This document shows positions 54,158 to 63,360 of a stretch of 64,000 nt of DNA, one piece after another. The stretch is from SLNP01 sp964568875 (lineage in GTDB: Bacteria; Bacteroidota; Bacteroidia; Bacteroidales; VadinHA17), in assembly GCA_964568875.1 (NCBI GenBank), contig CAZMSH010000009.1, forward strand, positions 1 to 64,000, read 5' to 3'. The notes under the pieces were generated by a model. It searched no databases, was not told the DNA's origin, and saw only the letters and a program-made list of their open reading frames with translations. Numbering within the stretch: position 1 is the first letter of the stretch; the number at the start of each line of letters is the position of its first letter. Position numbers and translations under genes: made by a program.

Positions 54158-54859
54158 ATGCAATTGTTCTATACCAGCACCCCTCTCTCAGAAATATGTC
54201 GTCTCGATCAGGCAGAATCAAAGCATGTACTCCGCGTGCTGAGGCTGAAGAAAGGTGATGAGGTGCTGGTAACCGATGGCAAAGGAATGTTGGGCCGCGG
54301 CATAATCTCACAACCCGACATAAATGGATGTATAATTAATATCAATGAGATTTCAGAAGGAACTGACAAGCGCGATTACTACCTGCATATTGCCATCTCA
54401 CCCCTCACCAACAGCGAAAGGCTTGACTGGTTTATTGAGAAGGCTGTTGAAATAGGTGTTGACGAGATATCTCTCGTTATCAGTGACCACACGGTAAGGA
54501 AGAGAGTCAACACCGGACGCCTGGGCAGAATAGCAGTATCGGCCATGAAACAATCGCTGAGAACCCGCCTTACCATTATTAATGAACCTGTCAGCTTCAA
54601 TGATTTCATCGAATCTGATCTGACAAAATGCAAGGTCATAGCTTATTGCGGAGAAGCCGGTAAAGAGTATCTCAACCGGATTTGCGCTCCCGGAGAAAAA
54701 TACACCGTAATGATCGGACCCGAGGGCGATTTTTCAGAGGAAGAGGTTGAGAAGGCACGCAGGGCGGGTTTCAGAGTGGCATCATTGGGAAACAGCAGGT
54801 TAAGAACAGAAACGGCAGGCCTGGCAGCCTGCCATTCAATATACCTTCTCAATATGTAA
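54158..54859 (+). CDS. rsmE: 16S rRNA m3U1498 methyltransferase
   Basis: 233 residues. The N-terminal PUA-like part has SKHVLRVLRLKKGDEVLVTDGKG, and the C-terminal SPOUT knot contains VMIGPEGDFSEEEVEKAR and SLGNSRLRTETAG, the RsmE signature. It methylates N3 of U1498 in 16S rRNA. It follows the 1494-residue gene by 47 bp. Confidence 0.95.
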   Translation: MQLFYTSTPLSEICRLDQAESKHVLRVLRLKKGDEVLVTDGKGMLGRGIISQPDINGCIININEISEGTDKRDYYLHIAISPLTNSERLDWFIEKAVEIGVDEISLVISDHTVRKRVNTGRLGRIAVSAMKQSLRTRLTIINEPVSFNDFIESDLTKCKVIAYCGEAGKEYLNRICAPGEKYTVMIGPEGDFSEEEVEKARRAGFRVASLGNSRLRTETAGLAACHSIYLLNM

Positions 54860-54869
54860 TTATATTTTA

Positions 54870-55079
54870 TTACCCCGGAAGCTGATCGCCGGTTTCAATT
54901 CTCGACAGTAACCCGTCAACAAGTGAATCGGAAGCAACGGGCTGTACAAGTGACAATGCCCTGAAGACCTCAGGAAAAGAGTATTTTAAACCCCATGCAT
55001 CTTCAAGCAGATCCGTCTCTTTAACATTGATATCATTTAAAGAAGCTACCGGTATCCATTCGTAAAGATAAGGTTCCAT
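54870..55079 (-). CDS. Possible small protein downstream of the sigma factor
   Basis: 69 residues, acidic (MEPYLYEWIPVASLNDINVK). It is ordered like a real protein, with a regular mix of helix-forming residues and no rare-codon clusters visible. It starts 48 bp after the sigma factor stop on the same strand. No homolog is recognised; it may be a real small gene, or chance coding sequence. Confidence 0.45.
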   Translation of the reverse strand: MEPYLYEWIPVASLNDINVKETDLLEDAWGLKYSFPEVFRALSLVQPVASDSLVDGLLSRIETGDQLPG

Positions 55080-55127
55080 CCTCCGTTTTTTTACATAACG
55101 AAGGAAATGACAATCTTATTGCACCGG

Positions 55128-55715
55128 TTAGCTTAATTCGAGGTTTATTTTATTTTCCTCCATGAGCTTGCGCATGTTAATGAGCGCATATCTCATGCGT
55201 CCGAGGGCCGTATTTATGCTGACATCGGTTATTTCAGCAATCTCCTTGAAGCTTAGTCCGGTATAATGCCTCAGAATAACCACCTCCCTCTGATCTTCCG
55301 GAAGAAGCTGTATGAGTCGCCTGATATCCTTTACAACCTGACGCTTAACCATCACATCCTCAACATTGGCGTCTGACAGCTTACGTGAGTTGAAAATGTC
55401 ACATTCGTAATCGTCATTCGAGATGACATTCATCTGCTTCTCACGCCTGAAGTGGTCAATGATGAGGTTATGAGCTATGCGCATGACCCATGAAATAAAC
55501 CTGCCGTTTTCCTGGTAACGACCCGTTTTCAGCGATTGGATTACCTTCAGGAAGGTATCCTGAAAGATGTCTTCCGCGAGTGCCTGATCACGAATATACA
55601 TTGAAATATATCCGTAAACCTTGTTCTTATAGGAATGGATTAGCTTCTCTATTGAGGACTGATCACCACTTATGAACTTGTTGATAAGTTCATAATCGGA
55701 TTCTCTGTTATTCAT
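55128..55715 (-). CDS. ECF-type RNA polymerase sigma factor
   Basis: 195 residues. Sigma region 2 is present (GDQSSIEKLIHSYKNKVYGY, LAEDIFQDTFLKVIQSL, ISWVMRIAHNLIIDHFRREK), and region 4 with a helix-turn-helix (LIQLLPEDQREVVILRHYTG, SFKEIAEITDVSINTALGRM). No anti-sigma gene is adjacent. It directs RNA polymerase to a set of promoters that cannot be deduced here. It is divergent from uvrA. Confidence 0.95.
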   Translation of the reverse strand: MNNRESDYELINKFISGDQSSIEKLIHSYKNKVYGYISMYIRDQALAEDIFQDTFLKVIQSLKTGRYQENGRFISWVMRIAHNLIIDHFRREKQMNVISNDDYECDIFNSRKLSDANVEDVMVKRQVVKDIRRLIQLLPEDQREVVILRHYTGLSFKEIAEITDVSINTALGRMRYALINMRKLMEENKINLELS

Positions 55716-55819
55716 AACTCTCTCTTTTATTGGTCAAGAGTAGAGATTTTCTATAGGCAGTCCTCCCTGTTTTTGATTTGCATAGACAAAGAAATAAATT
55801 TTTTTTGATTTGAAAGTAT

Positions 55820-55827
55820 TACTTTTG
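55820..55827 (+). promoter_or_regulatory. Bacteroidota -7 box for uvrA
   Basis: TACTTTTG matches TAnnTTTG exactly, 38 bp before the GTG start. A TTTG lies 12 bp upstream at 55804-55807, which is too near for the standard -33 distance. Confidence 0.4.
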
Positions 55828-55865
55828 AATTTTAACACATCCTTAACCATAACAATCAACTGAGT

Positions 55866-58664
55866 GTGAGCGTAGAGTCAGGATTCATCGAGATACGTGG
55901 GGCAAGAGTTCACAATCTCAAAAACATAAGTCTGAACATCCCCCGCAATAAACTTGTCATTATTACCGGAGTATCAGGGTCAGGGAAATCCTCCCTGGCA
56001 TTTGACACTATCTATGCCGAAGGCCAGAGAAGATATGTCGAGAGCCTCTCAGCATATGCACGGCAGTTTCTTGGGCGCATGAACAAACCCGAGGTAGATT
56101 TCATTAACGGCATTCCTCCCGCAATTTCGATAGAGCAAAAGGTCAACTCCCGTAATCCGCGGTCAACAGTAGGCACCACCACAGAGATATATGATTACCT
56201 GCGCCTTCTATACTCCCGCATCGGCAAGACAATATCACCCGTCTCAGGGCGTCAGGTAAAGCGGCACAGTGTCGAAGACGTTGTAGACTGCCTGACCTCT
56301 TTTAATGAAGGAACCAGGGCTGTTATTTTTGCTCCGGCGCAAATACCCGCCAATATCTCCCTTGATGAATACTTCGCTTTCCTCAACAAGCAAGGCTTCT
56401 CCCGCATAGAACACTCAGGAATTATCAGCAGAACTGACTCTGCTGAAGGTCTGCAGGGTGTAAAACCCGGCGACGAGATAAACATAGTCATCGACCGCAT
56501 AGCTGCTTCTTCTGCACCCGATGAAATAAGCCGCATGGCTGATTCAGTGCAGACAGCATTTCAGATAGGACATGGTAAATGTGAAGTGCTGGCCGAAACT
56601 GAAAAAGGAACCAAAAGGAGGAAGTTCTCAAGGATGTTTGAAGAAGATGGAATTCATTTTGAAGAACCGTCAGAACATCTTTTCAGTTTTAACAATCCCC
56701 TTGGAGCATGCCCCGTATGCGAGGGTTATGGCAAAGTAATGGGTATCGATGAAGACCTGGTTATACCCGACAAGAACCTCTCTGTATATGACGATGCGAT
56801 AGCATGCTGGAGAGGTGAGACCATGAGCAAGTGGAAAGAACGACTCATCTCCGGTGCCCATAAATTTGACTTTCCGGTACACAAACCCTGGTATCAGCTT
56901 ACCAGAGAACAACAGAGACTTGTCTGGACAGGTAACAGGTATTTTTTCGGACTCAACAGCTTCTTCAGCCATCTTGAAGAGAAAAAGTATAAAATTCAGT
57001 ACAGGGTAATGCTAAGCCGCTACAGAGGAAAAACAATATGTCATGAATGTAACGGCACAAGGCTAAGGAAGGAAGCAGGATATGTCAAAGCAGGTGGTAA
57101 ATCAATCTTCGAGCTTACCGCAATGCCTGTCGACGCTCTTTATGATTTCTTTGTGAAATTCAAGCCGGGAGGAGACTCTGAGGTGGTGGCCGAACGTATA
57201 TTACTGGAAATCAGGCAGAGGCTTAAATTTCTTCTCGACGTAGGACTACCCTATCTGACCCTGGCACGCTTGTCATCGACACTTTCAGGAGGAGAAGCTC
57301 AGAGAATAAACCTTTCCACCTCATTGGGGAGCAGCCTGGTAGGTTCGCTCTACATTCTTGACGAGCCGAGCATAGGCCTTCATCCCCGCGACATCAGGCT
57401 GCTGACTTCCGTTCTGAAGGAACTGAGGGATATAGGAAACACTGTAATTGTCGTAGAGCATGAAGAGGAGATAATAAGGGCTGCTGATATGATCATTGAC
57501 CTTGGACCTCTGGCAGGAAGCAATGGTGGTGAAATAGTCTTCCGCGGAACCCTCGGAGAGTGCATGGCAGGCAATTCGCTTACTGCTCAGTACCTTTCGC
57601 GACGCATGACAGTAGGGGTTCCGGCCCGAAGAAGAAAATGGAACAGCTATATAGAGGTCAACAGTGCACGGCAGAATAACCTTAAAAATATTGATGTAAG
57701 GTTTCCCCTTCATGTTTTGACATGCGTTACGGGTGTCAGCGGCTCAGGAAAGTCTACCCTGGTAAATGATATTCTGTACAGGGCGCTGAACAGATATCGC
57801 AACGGTTCTTCCGACCGCCCCGGTGAGCACGGTTCTCTCAAAGGAGATATTGACACCATAACCTCTGTGGAGATGGTAGACCAGAACCCAATAGGGAAAT
57901 CGAGCCGCTCAAATCCGGTAACATATCTTAAAGCCTACGATGAAATAAGGAAACTATTTGCCGAACAGCAGGCTTCTGTACAGATGGGATTCCGGCCGGC
58001 ACACTTCTCATTCAATGTTGACGGAGGTCGTTGTGAAGAGTGCCAGGGCGAAGGAATCATCAAAGTTGAAATGCAGTTTATGGCCGATGTTGAACTCCTT
58101 TGTGAAGCATGTGGTGGAAAGAGGTTTAAAAAGGATGTACTGGAAGTGCGCTTCAATGGAAAAAACATTTATGACATCCTCGAGATGACCGTCGATGAGG
58201 CAATCTCGTTCTTCGGTTCCGACAAGAATAAAACAGCGGGAAGAATTGCTGATAAGCTTAAACCGCTGGCTGACGTGGGCCTTGGATATGTTAAACTGGG
58301 ACAATCTTCAGCCACCTTGTCAGGAGGAGAAAGTCAAAGAGTCAAACTTGCATACTTCATCGGACAAGAGAAAAATGCCGGGCATATTCTGTTTATTTTC
58401 GACGAGCCAACCACGGGTCTCCACTTCCACGATATCTCAAAGCTGCTGCAATCAATTCATTCGCTGATATCCAAAGGACATTCGGTGATACTCATCGAAC
58501 ATAATCCGGAAGTAATCAGGAATGCTGACTGGATAATAGACCTTGGGCCGGAGGGCGGAGAAAAGGGCGGTACATTGGTTTTTGAAGGCACTCCTGATCA
58601 GATAACAGGCTGCCGCAAATCACATACCGGAAAATTTCTTGCTTCCTATTCTACTTTAGCTTAA
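55866..58664 (+). CDS. uvrA: Excinuclease ABC subunit A
   Basis: 932 residues with a GTG start, normal length. Two ABC ATPase modules are present: Walker A sequences GVSGSGKSSLAFD near residue 35 and GVSGSGKSTLVND near residue 625; ABC signatures LSGGEAQRI and LSGGESQRV; and Walker B segments followed by Asp-Glu (ILDEPSIGLHP, IFDEPTTGLHF). Zinc sites include CPVCEGYG/CHECNGTR and CEECQGEG/CEACGGKR. It is the damage-recognition ATPase of nucleotide excision repair. uvrB and uvrC are not in the window, but a Cho-like protein is encoded at 7165. The 3' end overlaps a convergent gene by 14 bp. Confidence 0.98.
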   Translation: MSVESGFIEIRGARVHNLKNISLNIPRNKLVIITGVSGSGKSSLAFDTIYAEGQRRYVESLSAYARQFLGRMNKPEVDFINGIPPAISIEQKVNSRNPRSTVGTTTEIYDYLRLLYSRIGKTISPVSGRQVKRHSVEDVVDCLTSFNEGTRAVIFAPAQIPANISLDEYFAFLNKQGFSRIEHSGIISRTDSAEGLQGVKPGDEINIVIDRIAASSAPDEISRMADSVQTAFQIGHGKCEVLAETEKGTKRRKFSRMFEEDGIHFEEPSEHLFSFNNPLGACPVCEGYGKVMGIDEDLVIPDKNLSVYDDAIACWRGETMSKWKERLISGAHKFDFPVHKPWYQLTREQQRLVWTGNRYFFGLNSFFSHLEEKKYKIQYRVMLSRYRGKTICHECNGTRLRKEAGYVKAGGKSIFELTAMPVDALYDFFVKFKPGGDSEVVAERILLEIRQRLKFLLDVGLPYLTLARLSSTLSGGEAQRINLSTSLGSSLVGSLYILDEPSIGLHPRDIRLLTSVLKELRDIGNTVIVVEHEEEIIRAADMIIDLGPLAGSNGGEIVFRGTLGECMAGNSLTAQYLSRRMTVGVPARRRKWNSYIEVNSARQNNLKNIDVRFPLHVLTCVTGVSGSGKSTLVNDILYRALNRYRNGSSDRPGEHGSLKGDIDTITSVEMVDQNPIGKSSRSNPVTYLKAYDEIRKLFAEQQASVQMGFRPAHFSFNVDGGRCEECQGEGIIKVEMQFMADVELLCEACGGKRFKKDVLEVRFNGKNIYDILEMTVDEAISFFGSDKNKTAGRIADKLKPLADVGLGYVKLGQSSATLSGGESQRVKLAYFIGQEKNAGHILFIFDEPTTGLHFHDISKLLQSIHSLISKGHSVILIEHNPEVIRNADWIIDLGPEGGEKGGTLVFEGTPDQITGCRKSHTGKFLASYSTLA

Positions 58665-59085
58665 ACCCGAACATTATCGATACACATCCGCTGGCAGGTA
58701 TTTCTCCGGGCTGGCTGAAACTACCAACCTTGACAACGAGTTTAAGCTGCTGACTCGACTGCAGTTTGAAATCCCATACCTTTGAATCGGAATCCTTACT
58801 CGAAAAGAGCTGGTTTCTGTTGGCGTCGTATATGCTGAATTCAACATTCGGGAGGTTCTCTGCCCCACATACTGCCAGTCTGTAGTCCATATCAGCATAG
58901 AACGTCTTGTAGAGCTCTGCCTCTTCACCTTCAACCAGAACAGCGGCATGATAATTACCGTCATGCGTATAGGAACCCAGCTCAGGAAGACAAATCTTCT
59001 TGGCGAATCCCTTGCACTGAGCACCTGCGTCAATGCTGCATGTAATGAAGATCAGGATAATCGGTATTATTCTCAGTAATTTCAT
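58651..59085 (-). CDS. Secreted small protein, unknown
   Basis: 144 residues. The signal peptide is MKLLRIIPIILIFITCSIDAGAQ. The mature part is beta-rich, with GNYHAAVLVEGEEAELYKTFYADMDYR and several cysteines (CKGFAKKIC, ENLPNV nearby, SGCVSIMFGFKL) that could form disulfides. The gene follows the lipoprotein gene by 12 bp on the same strand, so they probably form a unit. The 3' end overlaps uvrA by 14 bp. I do not recognise the family. Confidence 0.8.
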   Translation of the reverse strand: MKLLRIIPIILIFITCSIDAGAQCKGFAKKICLPELGSYTHDGNYHAAVLVEGEEAELYKTFYADMDYRLAVCGAENLPNVEFSIYDANRNQLFSSKDSDSKVWDFKLQSSQQLKLVVKVGSFSQPGEIPASGCVSIMFGFKLK

Positions 59086-59097
59086 GATCTTTCAGTT

Positions 59098-60018
59098 TTA
59101 TTGAATGAACGAATTCCTTATGGCTGCGACAGTGGTACGCAACTCCTCGAAAGTTTTGATTGTCATATCGGTCTTAACCTCTGACTTAAGTATCGTAACA
59201 TTGGTTTCCCTGTCAACCTCCGTGCTGATAGGTGTCGAAGTAAGATTTATCTTGTCAAATATCTTGTAGAGGCCGTCGAGCTGCGTCAGAAGCTCATCAA
59301 TTGCCGGATGACCGGCATTATCCTTAAGAAGGTCAAACAATATTCCTATAGACAACTTCTGATCAACAATTGTTGATACCAGCTTGTTATTATCAAAATC
59401 ATCCATGTCAACCAGCTGTGTCGCTATATACAAACCTTCAATCCACCCTCCTACAAGTACAGTAGCTGCTATTGCAGGCTGATCATTATCCTCCAGATAG
59501 GAGTTGGAATTGAGGAAGGTCTCCGAGACAATTTCCATTATCACATCTGTATTGTTGATGTTTTCCTCCAGCTTCTCAATAGTCTCCTGGCTGATTGCAT
59601 CAAGTATACCCAATCCGTCTGCCATCTTCTTGGCTGCATTCATGTAATCGATAATAATCTGTGTCTGGTCGTAAAGACTGGCAAAGCTGAGATCACATGT
59701 ATATATGCCAAGGTTGAGTGCCATACTTTTATTGGTGGTATAGTTTGACGCATTTTCCACTGGGTTGAGATAATCCTTATCAAAACGTGCGCCTGCAGTC
59801 TTAATCAGCATTGCAGACTCAAGTGGCGAAGGAAGTGACCTGAAAATCTTCTCAGCCTGCTTGATGTCATCAAGTATCTGAAGGTCTTCTTTCTTCAGAT
59901 CGATAGACGTTTGACTCTGATCAGTTTTACCCCTGTCTCCACAGCCAGATAAAATAACTGCACAGAACAGGATTACTGCTGCATTCAGGATAGTTCTGGT
60001 AATAAACTTGCTATTCAT
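59098..60018 (-). CDS. Lipoprotein of unknown function
   Basis: 306 residues. The lipoprotein signal ends in AVILSGC near residue 26. The mature part is nearly all helical, with several repeated acidic helices (LKKEDLQILDDIKQAEKIFR, TIEKLEENINNTDVIMEIVS) and no enzyme motif. It has a well-placed promoter. It is the first gene of a unit with the small secreted protein downstream. It is a conserved type in Bacteroidota, but its function is unknown. Confidence 0.82.
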   Translation of the reverse strand: MNSKFITRTILNAAVILFCAVILSGCGDRGKTDQSQTSIDLKKEDLQILDDIKQAEKIFRSLPSPLESAMLIKTAGARFDKDYLNPVENASNYTTNKSMALNLGIYTCDLSFASLYDQTQIIIDYMNAAKKMADGLGILDAISQETIEKLEENINNTDVIMEIVSETFLNSNSYLEDNDQPAIAATVLVGGWIEGLYIATQLVDMDDFDNNKLVSTIVDQKLSIGILFDLLKDNAGHPAIDELLTQLDGLYKIFDKINLTSTPISTEVDRETNVTILKSEVKTDMTIKTFEELRTTVAAIRNSFIQ

Positions 60019-60052
60019 GATTAAGAATTTAGGTTTCCGTTTAAATATTCCA

Positions 60053-60084
60053 CTAAATTAGCATATTATTTTATTTATTTCAAA
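60053..60084 (-). promoter_or_regulatory. Bacteroidota promoter for the lipoprotein operon
   Basis: On the minus strand TTTG (60081-60084) is followed after exactly 20 bp by TAATTTAG (60053-60060), seven of eight matches to TAnnTTTG, 34 bp before the ATG. Confidence 0.6.
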
Positions 60085-60109
60085 TAGTTTTTCTGCCACT
60101 ATTCAGGGG

Positions 60110-61087
60110 TTAGTCGTGACTCGAAAAGTACTTCATAAATTGTGTTCTTTCATATACTGACGGCTTCTGGAAATTCAGGTAGTTGAGTTTCCCCCTGAAA
60201 TCTTCAATTCTGGCAAAGCCTTTCTTTCCCATCCATTCCGTTATCTGACGGTTCATGCTCTTCAGATATTCTATTCCGTTATTATAAAGTACCGAACATA
60301 CCTGCACCGTATCGGCTCCTGCCAGGAGGTACCTTATCGCATCATCGCCGCTGTGGGCTCCTGTTGATGCCGATATATCAATATTGATATCCAGTGAGCT
60401 TGCCATGGCAATCCATCTCAGCACGTATCTTCTTTCTGCCGGAGTACTGAATACCGGTGCCGGAGTAATATTCATAGCTTCTATATCTATATCCGGCTCA
60501 TAGAACCTGTTGAACAGTACCACCCCCTTAACACCGCGCCTGTATAACTGATCAATGGTGTATAGAATATTTGAAAACCGGGGGCCCAGCTTCATCACTA
60601 CCGGAATCTTAATAACCTTCATCAGGTTTTCTACCAGCGAATAGTATACTGTCTCCGCTTCTGCCGGTGAGATGCGGCGGTCAACGGGAAGAAAAAACAG
60701 GTTTACCTCAAGGGCGTCAGCACCTGCAGCCTCAATGTTTCTGGCGAAGTCGATCCACTCTTTTGCCGTAATACAGTTTATACTGGGAATCACAGGTATA
60801 GTAAGATTCTCCTTTGCTGTCCTGATAAGCGCCAGATATTCATCAACACTTTTTGATCTTGTATAGTATGCGATATAGTCTCCTGCTTCGGGATATGATT
60901 CAGTCTCCGACAAAACATTGGAATAATGGTTTATCTGCTCTTCGAACAATGATTTAAGCACCACAGCACCTGCGCCGCAATCTTCAGCTTCCTTCAGGCG
61001 ATCGGGGGTAGATGTCAGGCTGCTGCTGCTGACGATAAGCGGACTGCTTACCGGTAATCCAAGATAGGTTGTTTTTAGTTTATCCAT
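60110..61087 (-). CDS. Dihydroorotate dehydrogenase-like flavoprotein
   Basis: 325 residues. The TIM-barrel FMN fold of the PyrD family is visible: LPVSSPLIVSSSSLTSTPDRL, VIPSINCITAKEWIDFA, ADALEVNLFFLP, VVMKLGPRFSN, SASTGAHSGDDAIRYLLAGADTVQVCSVL and YNNGIEYL. The usual catalytic nucleophile segment differs from genuine PyrD, so this is a paralogous flavoenzyme of the type often present in Bacteroidota beside real PyrD. The substrate is unknown. Confidence 0.9.
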   Translation of the reverse strand: MDKLKTTYLGLPVSSPLIVSSSSLTSTPDRLKEAEDCGAGAVVLKSLFEEQINHYSNVLSETESYPEAGDYIAYYTRSKSVDEYLALIRTAKENLTIPVIPSINCITAKEWIDFARNIEAAGADALEVNLFFLPVDRRISPAEAETVYYSLVENLMKVIKIPVVMKLGPRFSNILYTIDQLYRRGVKGVVLFNRFYEPDIDIEAMNITPAPVFSTPAERRYVLRWIAMASSLDINIDISASTGAHSGDDAIRYLLAGADTVQVCSVLYNNGIEYLKSMNRQITEWMGKKGFARIEDFRGKLNYLNFQKPSVYERTQFMKYFSSHD

Positions 61088-61108
61088 TTCTGTTTATGTT
61101 ATCTGTTT

Positions 61109-61116
61109 CAAAAATA
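61109..61116 (-). promoter_or_regulatory. Bacteroidota -7 box for the DHODH-like gene
   Basis: TATTTTTG on the minus strand matches TAnnTTTG exactly, 21 bp before the ATG and just after the yggS stop. Confidence 0.4.
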
Positions 61117-61782
61117 TCATCTTTCTCCGAATATCAGGCTACCGACCCTAATAATGGTACTGCCCTCTTCAATTGCGGTAATATAATCACCAGACATTCC
61201 CATTGACAACTCACGGAAATCATCACTATCACTGAAAAAATCTCTCTTTATCCTGTTAAAATAATCTCTGAGTTGCCTGAACTCTCCTCTTACAATATCG
61301 TGATTGTCCGTAAAGGTTGCCATTCCCATAACGCCGCATATATTTATCTGTCTGAGGCTTATAAATCCGGGGTCAGTCAGCATCTCGTCAATCTCACCAA
61401 TACTGAACCCAAATTTGGTATCTTCAGTTGCAATATGTATCTGCAACAGGCAATCAACCTTCCTCCCAACCTTCGAGGCCTCCCTGTCTATTACCCGAAG
61501 GAGTTTATAGCTGTCAACCGATTCAATCATAGAAATGAACGGAACAATAAACTTAACCTTGTTAGACTGAAGATGTCCGATCAGATGCCACCTGATATCC
61601 GGCGGAAGATAGTCCTTCTTTGCCAATAGTTCCTGGACCCTGTTCTCACCAAAAACCCTTTGTCCGGAATCATATGCCTCCATAATCATGGCCGGAGGCT
61701 TAGTCTTTGAGACTGCAACTATCTTAACACTTTCGGGTACACTATCCCTGAGAAAGGCTATATTCTGAGCAACCGTATGCAT
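61117..61782 (-). CDS. yggS: YggS family PLP-binding protein
   Basis: 221 residues. The PLP lysine is in VKIVAVSKTKPPAMI. GENRVQELLAKKDYL, WHLIGHLQSNKVKFI, CLLQIHIATEDTKFGF, and the C-terminal LSMGMSGDYITAIEEGSTIIRVGSLIFG complete the family pattern. The protein handles pyridoxal phosphate homeostasis in the cytoplasm and has no proven catalytic reaction. It has a -7 box at 61806. Confidence 0.95.
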   Translation of the reverse strand: MHTVAQNIAFLRDSVPESVKIVAVSKTKPPAMIMEAYDSGQRVFGENRVQELLAKKDYLPPDIRWHLIGHLQSNKVKFIVPFISMIESVDSYKLLRVIDREASKVGRKVDCLLQIHIATEDTKFGFSIGEIDEMLTDPGFISLRQINICGVMGMATFTDNHDIVRGEFRQLRDYFNRIKRDFFSDSDDFRELSMGMSGDYITAIEEGSTIIRVGSLIFGER

Positions 61783-61805
61783 ATATTGAGAAACATGTCA
61801 CGATT

Positions 61806-61813
61806 CAAAAATA
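61806..61813 (-). promoter_or_regulatory. Bacteroidota -7 box for yggS
   Basis: TATTTTTG on the minus strand matches TAnnTTTG exactly, 23 bp before the ATG. A TTTG lies 22 bp upstream (61836-61839), inside the terminator hairpin of the preceding operon. Confidence 0.45.
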
Positions 61814-61826
61814 ACAAAAAAAGAGT

Positions 61827-61858
61827 AGGCTGTCTCAAAAGGGCAGCCTCTCTTTTTT
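61827..61858. terminator. Terminator of the DUF1015 operon, bidirectional form
   Basis: An 8-bp stem with one G-T pair (61827-61834 with 61842-61849) has a 7-base loop. It is flanked by tctctttttt on the right and a run of A on the left, giving CTCTTTTTTT on the minus strand. It lies 75 bp past the DUF1015 stop and should end its minus-strand transcript. Confidence 0.75.
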
Positions 61859-61931
61859 AAATTGTCAGCATTATCTCTCCTGAACAGAGGTTATAATATT
61901 ATAAAAACTACTATTCCGGATCTGCCTGTTT

Positions 61932-63182
61932 TTATTTTAATAGATGAATTGCCAGTCCGCTGCGTAGTTTAGGCTCAAACCATGTTGTTTTCGGAGGCAT
62001 GATGTTCCCTGTATCGGCAATCCTGATCAGTTGATCCATTGACACTGGGTACAATGCAAAAGCCACTTTCATCTCTCCCGAATCAACTCTTCTGCTAAGC
62101 TCACCCAATCCTCTGATGCCACCAACGAAATCAATCCTCTTTGAACGCCTAAGATCCTGAATATCAAGAACAGGAGCCAGTATCTGGTCTGATAGTATTG
62201 TAACGTCAAGACCACCAATAGGATCATCATCATTGTAGGTTCCCTCCCTGGCTGTCAGGCTGTACCATTTACCTTCAATATACATCGAGAATTCATGCAG
62301 TTTGCCGGGTTTGTATATTTCACTGCCCTTTTCCGTAACCTCAAATCCCTTCGCAATTTTCGCAAGAAACTCATCAACAGAAAGTCCGTTAAGATCTTTT
62401 ACCACCCTGTTATAGTCAATAATCCGAAGCTGATTTGCCGGAAAATGAACCGCGAGAAAGAAGTTGTACTCTTCATCTCCCCTGTGATCAGGATTGGCCT
62501 CACGCTTCTCCTTTCCCACCAGCGCAGCTGCAGCTGTTCTGTGGTGACCGTCAGCAACATAGGTGTTTGGAACCTTTTTTCGAAATAATTCCTCAATCCG
62601 TCTGTTTGTGCCCATGTCGCGTATCACCCAGAAATGGTGACCGAAGCCATCTTCAGCAACAAAATCATATTCCGGCTTCTCACCTGAGACTACTGAGTCG
62701 ACTATTTCATCGATTTCACTCACGGCAGGATAGGTAAAAAAGACAGGCTCTATATTTGCCTCATTGACCTTTACATGGATCATCCTGTCCTGTTCCTTGT
62801 CGGGTCTGGTAAGCTCGTGCTTCAGGATTTTTCCTTCAAGATAGTCATCAACCGATGCACAACCCATTATGCCATACTGAGTGCGGCCCTCCATTGTCTG
62901 GGCATAGATGTAGTACATTGGCTCGTCATCCTGTACCAGCCACCCTTTCTCCTGCCACTTTTTGAAATTCTCTACTGATTTTGCATATACTTCTTCCGAA
63001 TGAACGTCTGTACCGGCAGGAAGATCTATCTCCGACCGTGTAATATGCAGAAGTGATGTCTCTTTTCCCTCCGCCATTTTTGACGCTTCCTCACTGTTCA
63101 TAACATCATAAGGGAGGCATGCCAGCTCTGCCGCTATCTCCCTGGGAGGCCTTAACCCCCTAAATGGTTTAATTATCGCCAT
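61932..63182 (-). CDS. DUF1015 family protein
   Basis: 416 residues, cytoplasmic. FRGLRPPREIAAELACLPYDV at the start is the family entry motif. Residues about 210-220 contain VADGHHRTAAA, a DGHHR motif that recalls the GxHR/GxRR site of ParB/sulfiredoxin-like and serine-kinase (SerK) folds. Other conserved parts are LLHITRSEIDLP, YYIYAQTMEGRTQYGIMG and DFVGGIRGLGELSRRVDSG. The molecular function is not established to my knowledge. It lies downstream of serA on the same strand, an arrangement also seen in other Bacteroidota as I recall. A role linked to serine or phosphoserine is inference. Confidence 0.92.
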   Translation of the reverse strand: MAIIKPFRGLRPPREIAAELACLPYDVMNSEEASKMAEGKETSLLHITRSEIDLPAGTDVHSEEVYAKSVENFKKWQEKGWLVQDDEPMYYIYAQTMEGRTQYGIMGCASVDDYLEGKILKHELTRPDKEQDRMIHVKVNEANIEPVFFTYPAVSEIDEIVDSVVSGEKPEYDFVAEDGFGHHFWVIRDMGTNRRIEELFRKKVPNTYVADGHHRTAAAALVGKEKREANPDHRGDEEYNFFLAVHFPANQLRIIDYNRVVKDLNGLSVDEFLAKIAKGFEVTEKGSEIYKPGKLHEFSMYIEGKWYSLTAREGTYNDDDPIGGLDVTILSDQILAPVLDIQDLRRSKRIDFVGGIRGLGELSRRVDSGEMKVAFALYPVSMDQLIRIADTGNIMPPKTTWFEPKLRSGLAIHLLK

Positions 63183-63314
63183 CTGTTAATCTCTTTTTTT
63201 TTGAATTTTAATAATATTATTAATCAACTTATATGCCTACCCTGTACCCTGCAACCTTTCACCTCCGCATTCCGACCGCAGGAACATTTGAGATATTAAT
63301 ATCTGTTATCCTCC

Positions 63315-63340
63315 GCCCCGCGCAACAAATAGTGCGGGGC
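63315..63340. other. Hairpin between serA and DUF1015
   Basis: A 7-bp GC-rich perfect stem (gccccgc at 63315-63321 with gcggggc at 63334-63340) has a 12-base loop and is followed by tgtttt on the plus strand. There is no plus-strand gene that it could end, and on the minus strand no T-run follows, so its function is unclear. Confidence 0.5.
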
Positions 63341-63360
63341 TGTTTTGCTATTATTATTCA

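Noticed and set aside
55804..55827. Full promoter for uvrA with the near TTTG as -33 element
   Set aside because: The spacing is 12 bp rather than about 20, so only the -7 box is kept.
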